A DNA stretch of 64,000 bases from Sphingopyxis sp. OAS728 (GTDB lineage Bacteria > Pseudomonadota > Alphaproteobacteria > Sphingomonadales > Sphingomonadaceae): assembly GCF_014873485.1 (NCBI RefSeq), contig NZ_JADBDT010000001.1, positions 1,612,001-1,676,000 on the forward strand, read 5' to 3'. Position 1 is the first letter of the stretch, and every line of letters begins with the position of its first letter. Shown piece after piece: positions 57,073 through 64,000 of this stretch. The notes beneath the pieces are model-generated. The model was not told where the DNA came from, did not search any database, and worked only from the letters and a program-made list of their open reading frames with translations. The position numbers and the translations under genes are program-made.

Positions 57073-57091
57073 ATTCCCACTCGTTGGGAAT
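57073..57091 (+). promoter_or_regulatory. Palindrome upstream of the sigma54 promoter, candidate activator site
   Basis: ATTCCCA-CTCGT-TGGGAAT, perfect seven-base arms, about 75 bases before the -24 element. That distance fits an upstream site for a bacterial enhancer-binding protein. It shares the AATTC/GAATT-rich context with PspF sites only loosely. Confidence 0.5.
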
Positions 57092-57165
57092 TGATTCACG
57101 ATCCAGAGCAGGCGGCCCAACGCGGCTGACACAAAAAAGCTCGGAAATCTGGGGCTCGCAAAAAT

Positions 57166-57181
57166 TGGCACGACCTTTGCG
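57166..57181 (+). promoter_or_regulatory. Sigma54 promoter of the PspC-domain gene
   Basis: TTGGCACGACCTTTGCG matches the sigma54 consensus TGGCACG-N4-TTGCW at every fixed position except the last W. Predicted transcription starts about 12 bases on, some 45 bases before the ATG. The 314-bp gap 56924-57237 holds nothing else but this site and the upstream palindrome. Confidence 0.82.
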
Positions 57182-57237
57182 ATGCATTGTGCATCGGCGC
57201 GGGGCAGTGCCCGCCGCCCAAGGGAAAGACAAAAAAG

Positions 57238-57534
57238 ATGGAAAACGAAACGACCAACCTCTTCCGCCGCCGCGACACCTTCTTCGGTATCTGCGAGGCC
57301 GTTGGCCAGGATTTCGGCTTCAACCCGCTGTGGTTGCGCCTCGCCTTTGTCGCGCCGCTCTTCTTCTTCCCGGCCCAGACCTTCATCGGCTATTTCGCCC
57401 TTGGGTTGGTCGTTCTGGCCTCGCGCCTGATCTTCCCTGCCAAGAAGGCAGCAACGGCCCAGACCGCGCCGAGCGCGGTCGAAGTCGCCGCACCGCAGGC
57501 GGACAAGACCGAAGAACTCGCACTCGCAGCTTGA
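57238..57534 (+). CDS. PspC-domain protein
   Basis: A 98-residue protein starting at an ATG with AAGGGAAAG upstream. Residues 7-62 form the PspC domain (NLFRRRDTFFGICEAVGQDFGFNPLWLRL, then two hydrophobic segments), the inner-membrane component of the phage-shock/envelope-stress response. The tail is Ala-rich. pspA, pspB and pspF are not adjacent. The sigma54 promoter directly upstream fits Psp regulation, where PspF is the activator. Confidence 0.85.
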   Translation: MENETTNLFRRRDTFFGICEAVGQDFGFNPLWLRLAFVAPLFFFPAQTFIGYFALGLVVLASRLIFPAKKAATAQTAPSAVEVAAPQADKTEELALAA

Positions 57535-57612
57535 GCAGGGCCGGCCGGACACTCCCTCTCCCTTGCGTCCGGCCGCTCCGCTCCAATGGCGTCCCCCCGG
57601 CGCCAAATCGAT

Positions 57613-57648
57613 GGGACCGGCAAACCTTCCCCGGGGTTTGCCGGTCCC
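57613..57648. terminator. Terminator after the PspC gene
   Basis: Perfect 14-base arms GGGACCGGCAAACC and GGTTTGCCGGTCCC around an 8-base loop, then TTT, in the 270-bp gap. It is about 80 bases past the PspC stop and could act on either strand. Confidence 0.7.
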
Positions 57649-57805
57649 TTTGCGTCCGCGGCCCATGTTTGTCCCTGACTGAAACACTCATGTCACAAAT
57701 CAAACGCCGCTTATAAACGCGACGTTTACGACGTGGGCTTATGACCGATCGCTGTAATTCCATTGGCTTGGGCGCGAGCGCCCCTGCCACAGCGAGGATC
57801 AAGCG

Positions 57806-58477
57806 TTGAGCCAGTCGACCCAGCCCCAGGTACAGACACGCGACGTCGCCGAAATGCTCGATTCGCTGGTCGCCAGCGACGGCACCGGCGCGCATTCGCA
57901 TGTCCGTTCGGGCGCGCTGTCGAACGGTCCCGATGCGATGCGCAACCTCGCCGACGCCGTCCATTTCCTCTGCCTGCTCCACGGCCGCTATCCCGGCGTG
58001 ATCGACAATGCCGCGCGCAAGGCGGTCGACCCCGCGTCGCGCCAGTGGATGAGCGAAGCCGCCGATGCCTTCGTCCAGGAACGCGCCTTCCTGACCAAGA
58101 TCGCTTCCGCCGTCGGCCCGGTACCGAGCACCCAAGGCCAAGCGCAATGCGAAGCCGCGGTCGCCGCGCAGCGCAAGGCGATCGACATGCTCGCCGAGTC
58201 GGACCGCCACGGCTGCGCCGTCGGTGCCGCGATCGCGCTGACGCTCGACTGGCGGACGATCCGCGTCCTGCTCGACATCAGCGCGCAGCGACTCGACCTC
58301 ACGCCGCCGACCTGCACCCTCCCCGACCTCCGCGACACCGCACGGCTCGCCTCCACGGTCGCCGACACACCCGCGGTCGAACGCGCAATGGTGTTCGGCG
58401 CGCAGCAGCTGATCACCCAGCACAGCGGCCTCTGGGATTTGATGGCGGCACGCGCCGCCAGCCGCGCGCACCCCTAA
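57806..58477 (+). CDS. Conserved protein of unknown function
   Basis: A 223-residue protein from a TTG with GAGGA upstream. It is soluble, mostly helical and rich in Ala; HFLCLLHGRYPGVIDNAARK and the six-Cys scatter stand out, but I recognise no family motif. The next gene on the same strand is a MoxR ATPase, 95 bp away, so they may be cotranscribed. Confidence 0.7.
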   Translation: MSQSTQPQVQTRDVAEMLDSLVASDGTGAHSHVRSGALSNGPDAMRNLADAVHFLCLLHGRYPGVIDNAARKAVDPASRQWMSEAADAFVQERAFLTKIASAVGPVPSTQGQAQCEAAVAAQRKAIDMLAESDRHGCAVGAAIALTLDWRTIRVLLDISAQRLDLTPPTCTLPDLRDTARLASTVADTPAVERAMVFGAQQLITQHSGLWDLMAARAASRAHP

Positions 58478-58502
58478 GCCCTCACGCAAGCGGGAGGGGA
58501 GA
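58478..58502 (+). repeat. Partial copy of the DUF559-flanking repeat
   Basis: GCCCTCACGCAAGCGGGAGG and the next five bases match the core of 50846-50880. It directly follows a stop codon, without a DUF559 gene. Confidence 0.65.
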
Positions 58503-58572
58503 CGTCTTGCACCGCCCTCACGCTCCAGCTATGCCTGCTTGACGTTCACGTTAAGGGAAAGGCCGCGAGCCG

Positions 58573-59418
58573 ATGCGTTTCGAAGGTACCAGCGCCTATA
58601 TCGCCACCGACGACCTGAAGGTCGCCGTCAACGCCGCGACATTGCTGCGCCGCCCGCTGCTCGTGAAGGGCGAACCCGGCACCGGCAAGACCGTGCTCGC
58701 CGAGGAAATTGCCAAGGCGTTCGACGCGCCGCTGATCACCTGGAACATCAAGTCGACGACGAAGGCGCAACAGGGCCTCTATGAATATGACGCGGTCGCG
58801 CGCCTGCGCGACGGCCAGCTCGGCGAAGAGCGCGTCCACGACATCCGCAACTATATTCGCAAGGGCAAATTGTGGGAGGCGTTCACTTCGCCCAAGCTCC
58901 CCGTCCTGCTGATCGACGAGATCGACAAGGCCGACATCGAATTCCCGAACGACCTGCTTCAGGAGCTCGATCGCATGGCGTTCCACGTCTACGAGACCGA
59001 CGAGACGATCGTCGCCAAGGAACGCCCGATCGTCGTCATCACGTCGAACAATGAAAAGGAACTGCCCGACGCCTTCCTGCGCCGCTGTTTCTTCCACTAT
59101 ATCAAATTCCCCGACCGCGACACGATGGCATCGATTGTCGACGTCCATTTCCCCGGCATCCAGAAGACGCTGGTCAGCCGCGCGATGGATATCTTCTACG
59201 AAGTGCGCGAAGTGCCGGGGCTCAAGAAAAAGCCGTCGACCAGCGAGTTGATCGACTGGCTGAAGCTGCTCCTCAACGAGGATATGCCGCTCGAAGTCCT
59301 CCAGAACCGCGACGTCGGCAAGGCGATCCCGCCGCTCCACGGCGCGCTGCTCAAGAATGAGCAGGATGTGATGCTGTTCGAAAAGCTCGCCTTCATGGCG
59401 CGCCGTCAGGGTAACTGA
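58573..59418 (+). CDS. MoxR family AAA+ ATPase
   Basis: A 281-residue ATPase. Walker A is GEPGTGKT (33-40), Walker B is VLLIDEIDKAD, and sensor-1 is VITSNNEKELPDAFLRRC. MoxR ATPases usually act as chaperones with a VWA-domain protein that lies downstream; none is seen here, since the next gene is convergent and unrelated. An AAGGGAAAGG ribosome-binding site lies upstream. Confidence 0.92.
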   Translation: MRFEGTSAYIATDDLKVAVNAATLLRRPLLVKGEPGTGKTVLAEEIAKAFDAPLITWNIKSTTKAQQGLYEYDAVARLRDGQLGEERVHDIRNYIRKGKLWEAFTSPKLPVLLIDEIDKADIEFPNDLLQELDRMAFHVYETDETIVAKERPIVVITSNNEKELPDAFLRRCFFHYIKFPDRDTMASIVDVHFPGIQKTLVSRAMDIFYEVREVPGLKKKPSTSELIDWLKLLLNEDMPLEVLQNRDVGKAIPPLHGALLKNEQDVMLFEKLAFMARRQGN

Positions 59419-59442
59419 GGCAAAGCAACCGCCTATCCAATC

Positions 59443-59572
59443 CCGTTCGCATCGCGCGAAGTCGAGATGCCCCTCGGCTTGGCGCTATCGCGATGGGTGT
59501 CTCGATTTCCGGCGAACGCCGGAAGTTTATCCTGAGCGGCTGCAAGGCAGTCGAAGGGCTCGACACGAATGG
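59443..59572. repeat. Composite REP-like repeat
   Basis: CCCGTTCGCATCGCGCGAAGTCG followed by several smaller palindromes (for example TTCCGGCGAACGCCGGAA). Related to 54938-55021. It fills the gap between the MoxR gene and the convergent chemoreceptor gene. Confidence 0.6.
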
Positions 59573-59587
59573 AGACGAGACGGCCGC

Positions 59588-60985
59588 TTAAAGCTGGTAC
59601 GCAACCTCGACGTCGCCCCAGCGGCGGCCATTGATCACCGCAGGCATATAGACGTTGCGCACGGTCAGATAATTGATCCCGTCGCCTTCCTGGCGATAGA
59701 CCGTCATGAAGAAGGGCGCGGTGCTGCGCTTCGCCGCGGCGTCGGTCTCGTCATAGAGCAGGCGCCCGTTGCGGCAATGCGCGGTGTCATGCTCCAGATC
59801 GCCCGTCGGCGCGCGCGAGCAATCGGTGATATGCGTCGGCAGGAAGCCGTTCATGTCGCCCGCCGACGACATCTTGATCTCGGGATGGCTGGCGACGATG
59901 CGGTCGAACAGCGGGCGCCAGTTGGCATCGGCCCAGTCGCAAAGCGTCGTGCGGAAACGTTCGGGATTCGAATTGGGCACGCGCACATAATTGGTGTCGA
60001 ACAGCTGCTCCATCGACAGCTGGCCCTCTGCGACCGCGCGTTCGGCCAGCCCGACAAATTCGTCGCGAACCTTCGCCGCCAGTGCGACGATCGCCGAATC
60101 CTGTGGGCTGACGCCTGCGGAGATCACGGCGTTGAACATGCGGTTCGATACATGCTCCATCGACAGGATGGAATCGCGCGTGCCGACCAAGGTCGAGCTA
60201 TTGTCGCGCACCGAGGTGACGACGCTATCGAGCGCCTCGCGCACCTTCGCGCCATTGGCATGGACCATCGCGCTCGACTGCGCGATGCGGTCGCTCTGGT
60301 CGTCGAGCAGCGCAACAAGATGCGTCGCGTCGTGCAGCGCATCGGTGATCGTTTCGAACTGCGCCTCGGCGCGGCTCGACTGTTCGACCCCCGACTGGAT
60401 TTCGGTCACGAGCCCGCTCGCCTCGGCGGCAAGGCTCCCGATGCTGCGGCGGATTTCATCGGTGGCGCCGCGCGTATTCTGCGCGAGCTTTTTCACCTCG
60501 GCGGCGACGACGGCAAAGGTGCGGCCGGCGTCGCCCGCGCGCTCGGCCTCGATCGCGGCGTTGAGCGCGAGCATGTTGGTGGTCTTGGCGATCGACTCGA
60601 TCGACTGGCTGACCTGCTGGACCTGCTCCATCACTGCGGCAAAATTGGTGACATGCGTGCCGAGCCGCGCAACGAGGTCGATGACGGCGCGAAATTCGGT
60701 GACCGCGGCGTTGACGCGCTCGGCGCCGGTGTCGAGCTGTTCGCAAGCGCGCGCCGACAGGATCTTCGCTTCGTCGGTCGAATCGGCGATCTGACGCTGG
60801 TCGGCCTCGAGGCTGATGACATATTCCTCGAGCCGCCCGAGTTCGCCGATCTGACGATCCATCTGGTCGGTCGCGAGCTTGATCCGCCCTGCGGCATCGC
60901 TGCACCCGACGGCAAGCTCGCCGCAGTCGCTCGCAACCGACTGGTCGAGCATCTGCATGGCCGGGTTGATCGGATCATATTTCAT
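59588..60985 (-). CDS. Soluble methyl-accepting chemotaxis-like protein with C-terminal sensor domain
   Basis: A 465-residue protein with no membrane helix or signal peptide. An N-terminal helical stretch is followed by an MCP signalling domain (about residues 110-290), including the hairpin tip SIAKTTNMLALNAAIEAERA, where CheA and CheW bind. Residues 320-465 form a separate C-terminal domain of possible Cache type ending in MTVYRQEGDGINYLTVRNVY. No che or flagellar genes are nearby. The ATG at 60985 was chosen over a longer upstream frame. Confidence 0.88.
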   Translation of the reverse strand: MKYDPINPAMQMLDQSVASDCGELAVGCSDAAGRIKLATDQMDRQIGELGRLEEYVISLEADQRQIADSTDEAKILSARACEQLDTGAERVNAAVTEFRAVIDLVARLGTHVTNFAAVMEQVQQVSQSIESIAKTTNMLALNAAIEAERAGDAGRTFAVVAAEVKKLAQNTRGATDEIRRSIGSLAAEASGLVTEIQSGVEQSSRAEAQFETITDALHDATHLVALLDDQSDRIAQSSAMVHANGAKVREALDSVVTSVRDNSSTLVGTRDSILSMEHVSNRMFNAVISAGVSPQDSAIVALAAKVRDEFVGLAERAVAEGQLSMEQLFDTNYVRVPNSNPERFRTTLCDWADANWRPLFDRIVASHPEIKMSSAGDMNGFLPTHITDCSRAPTGDLEHDTAHCRNGRLLYDETDAAAKRSTAPFFMTVYRQEGDGINYLTVRNVYMPAVINGRRWGDVEVAYQL

Positions 60986-61098
60986 TGGCTTGCCCACGTC
61001 CCTGAATGATCGCGAAGCTATGACGGGCAATGGTTAACGGCGGGTCAATGGGTTGATCCCGCCTTGCCCCGCCCCGCCCGCGCGATTAGGCCTGCGCC

Positions 61099-61674
61099 AT
61101 GAGCGGCGAAAAGATCTTCATCAGCGCGAACGACCTGCTCGCCGACTCCTTCCGGCTCGGCATGCAGGTTCTGGACAGCGGCTTCAAACCGACGCACCTC
61201 GTCGGCATCTGGCGCGGCGGCGCCCCGGTCGGCATCGCGGTGCAGGAACTGCTCGACTACCACGGCCAACACTGCGACCACATCGCAATCCGCACCTCCT
61301 CCTATCACGGTATCGACAAGCAGGATGCGCACGTCAAAGTCTTCGCTTTGGGCTATCTGATCGATACGCTGAACCCCGAGGATCGGCTGCTGATCATCGA
61401 CGATGTGTTTGACAGCGGGCGGAGCATCCGCGCCTTCATCGCCGAACTCAGGGCGCGCTGTCGCAACAATATGCCGCGCGACATCCGCATCGCGACCGTC
61501 TGGTACAAGCCGGGACGCAACGTCACCGACCTCAAGCCCGATTTCTTCGTCCGCGAAACCGATCAGTGGCTGATCTTCCCGCACGAGGTCGACGGGCTGA
61601 CGGTCGAGGAAATCCGGCGTCATAAACCCGAAGCGGCGATCATCCTGCGCGAGGGAGGCCAGTCCGATGGCTAA
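61099..61674 (+). CDS. Phosphoribosyltransferase (hypoxanthine-type)
   Basis: A 191-residue type I PRTase with the PRPP motif LLIIDDVFDSGRS (97-109), the flexible-loop TSSYHG and the pyrophosphate loop GIWRGGAPVG. Members transfer ribose 5-phosphate to purine bases. Its 3' end overlaps the adenine deaminase start by 8 bp, which suggests it uses the product, hypoxanthine, to make IMP. This substrate is inferred from context. Confidence 0.88.
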   Translation: MSGEKIFISANDLLADSFRLGMQVLDSGFKPTHLVGIWRGGAPVGIAVQELLDYHGQHCDHIAIRTSSYHGIDKQDAHVKVFALGYLIDTLNPEDRLLIIDDVFDSGRSIRAFIAELRARCRNNMPRDIRIATVWYKPGRNVTDLKPDFFVRETDQWLIFPHEVDGLTVEEIRRHKPEAAIILREGGQSDG

Positions 61675-62692
61675 TGGTTTTGCGTCGACAGAAGAACGCG
61701 CCGCCTTCATCGCCGCGCTGCCCAAGGCCGAGCTCCACCTGCATATCGAAGGGTCGCTCGAACCCGAACTGATGTTCGAACTGGCGCAGCGCAACCATGT
61801 CGCCATCCCCTTCGCCAGCGTCGATGAAGTGCGCGAGGCTTACGCCTTCTCGAACCTCCAGGATTTCCTCGACATCTATTATCAGGGGATGGGCGTGCTC
61901 CACACCGAGCAGGACTTTTATGACCTGACCGCCGCGTATCTCGCGCGCGCGCATGCCGACACGGTCCGCCACGTCGAAATCTTCTTCGACCCGCAGGGGC
62001 ACACCGAGCGCGGCATCGCGTTCGAAACCGTCATCGCGGGCATCACCCGCGCGCTCGACGATGCGACGGCAAGCTACGGTATGACGTCGAAACTGATCAT
62101 GTGCTTCCTCCGCCACCTCAGCGAAGCCGAGGCCGAGGCGACGCTCGACGAAGCCTTGCCTTACCTCGGTCGCATCGACGGCGTCGGCCTCGATTCGTCG
62201 GAGGTCGGCCACCCGCCCGCGAAATTCGAACGCGTCTTCGCGCGCGCGCGCAGCCTTGGCCTCAAGATCGTCGCGCATGCCGGCGAGGAAGGGCCGCCTG
62301 CCTATGTCCATGAGGCGCTCGACCTGCTCAAGGTCGACCGCATCGACCATGGTAATCGTAGCCTCGAAGACCCCGCGCTCGTCGCGCGCCTCGCGGCCGA
62401 AGGCATGACGCTCACCGTCTGCCCGCTTTCGAACCTGAAGCTCTGCGTCGTAGGCGACATCGCCGACCATCCGCTCCGGACGATGCTCGACGGCGGGCTC
62501 CGCGCGACAGTGAACAGCGACGATCCCAGCTATTTCGGCGGCTATGTGAACGCAAATTATCTGGCGGTCGCCGACGCGCTCGATCTGTCGAAGAGCGACC
62601 TGCTCACGCTCGCACGCAACAGCTTTACGGGCTCGTTCCTGAGCGAAGCGGACAAGGCAAAATACCTCGCCGCGATCGACGCCTACGCCTGA
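61667..62692 (+). CDS. Adenine deaminase (adenosine deaminase superfamily, Aah1-like)
   Basis: A 341-residue zinc hydrolase with ELHLHIEGSLEPELMF (His24, His26 bind zinc), HAGEEGPP, DHGNRSLEDP and NSDDPSYF motifs of the superfamily. The EIFFDPQGHTERG block (residues 104-116) marks the adenine-deaminase branch known from yeast Aah1 and bacterial relatives, as opposed to adenosine deaminases. It deaminates adenine to hypoxanthine; the coupled PRTase then yields IMP. The start codon lies inside the PRTase gene. Confidence 0.92.
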   Translation: MANGFASTEERAAFIAALPKAELHLHIEGSLEPELMFELAQRNHVAIPFASVDEVREAYAFSNLQDFLDIYYQGMGVLHTEQDFYDLTAAYLARAHADTVRHVEIFFDPQGHTERGIAFETVIAGITRALDDATASYGMTSKLIMCFLRHLSEAEAEATLDEALPYLGRIDGVGLDSSEVGHPPAKFERVFARARSLGLKIVAHAGEEGPPAYVHEALDLLKVDRIDHGNRSLEDPALVARLAAEGMTLTVCPLSNLKLCVVGDIADHPLRTMLDGGLRATVNSDDPSYFGGYVNANYLAVADALDLSKSDLLTLARNSFTGSFLSEADKAKYLAAIDAYA

Positions 62693-62699
62693 ACGCCGC

Positions 62700-63812
<1,113 letters not shown>

Positions 63813-63919
63813 TCATATATCGCTGCGTCGAAGGGGGCATGACGTCAACCGCGGCCGCACCACTTGCTGCCAGAACGGTAGTTTCTCAGGCCCGGCCGAT
63901 CCGCCCGGCCCCGATTTTA

Positions 63920-64000
63920 TTAGTCGTGCGCGCCCGGCACAAGGAACTTCAGACCCTGCAATTTGATCACCTGCTCCCCCGCGCAAACGGGGGCGGTGAT
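63920..64000 (-). CDS. C-terminal fragment of an unidentified protein
   Basis: The last 26 codons of a gene that enters from the right edge, ending CAGEQVIKLQGLKFLVPGAHD then TAA. It reads cleanly as protein in this frame, but the piece is too short to assign a family. It is upstream of mreB on the same strand; the 179-bp gap between them holds mreB control sequences. Confidence 0.45.
   Translation of the reverse strand: MTAPVCAGEQVIKLQGLKFLVPGAHD

Noticed and set aside
57187..57237. Upstream in-frame start of the PspC gene
   Set aside because: It would fall at or before the predicted sigma54 transcription start and adds Cys/Pro/Gly residues not typical of PspC; the ATG at 57238 has a good ribosome-binding site.

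Overview
The window is a continuous piece of a GC-rich alphaproteobacterial chromosome, most likely a sphingomonad (Sphingopyxis or a close relative). This rests on the gene content and order, a two-piece circularly permuted tmRNA gene, the eukaryote-type NADP isocitrate dehydrogenase, and the lack of lpxD between the skp-like gene and fabZ, which fits bacteria that carry glycosphingolipids instead of LPS. The genus is an inference. No rRNA, tRNA, CRISPR array, prophage, transposase or plasmid gene was seen; nearly everything reads as core chromosome.

Layout. 1-10833 (minus): the translation, isoprenoid, phospholipid and envelope cluster rpsB-tsf-pyrH-frr-uppS-cdsA-dxr-rseP-bamA-skp-fabZ. 11146-13000: a small membrane protein and the phosphatidylethanolamine pair psd-pssA. 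13048-20006: icd, a CPA2 antiporter with an RCK domain, an M16 peptidase and a nitrilase-family amidase. 20126-24923: a small membrane protein with a structured leader, a Nudix hydrolase, a DUF4126 protein and an autotransporter with a long proline-rich linker. 24928-28999: a ferredoxin-reductase-like flavoprotein, a glutamine amidotransferase, and a Leu/Val-type dehydrogenase translationally coupled to an IlvM-like ACT protein and divergent from an Lrp/AsnC regulator. 29085-33262: two polytopic membrane proteins (DUF2339, BenE). 33270-37922: a tripartite MacAB-TolC-type exporter with overlapping genes. 38110-39224: a metal-efflux CDF protein and its divergent CadR/PbrR-like MerR regulator with a textbook operator. 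39241-39643: the permuted ssrA gene. 39671-42837: mscL, then lemA and three TPM-domain genes.

42852-49869: Nudix, rhomboid protease, greA, and carA-carB with an unrelated lipoprotein gene wedged between them and overlapping both. 50001-54836: yqeY-dnaG-rpoD (macromolecular-synthesis type cluster), interrupted by a DUF559 nuclease-like gene flanked by 35-bp imperfect inverted repeats. 55200-64000: a membrane protein, a winged-helix membrane regulator, a PspC-domain gene behind a near-perfect sigma54 promoter, a MoxR ATPase, a soluble chemoreceptor-like protein, a two-gene adenine-to-IMP salvage unit, and mreB at the right edge.

REP-like palindromic repeats of three families are scattered through 42-60 kb. 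The most unusual items are the repeat-flanked DUF559 unit that now supplies the dnaG ribosome-binding site, the pair of hairpins with identical loops at the end of ssrA, the sigma54/PspC unit, the lipoprotein inside carAB, and the ACT protein coupled to the dehydrogenase.
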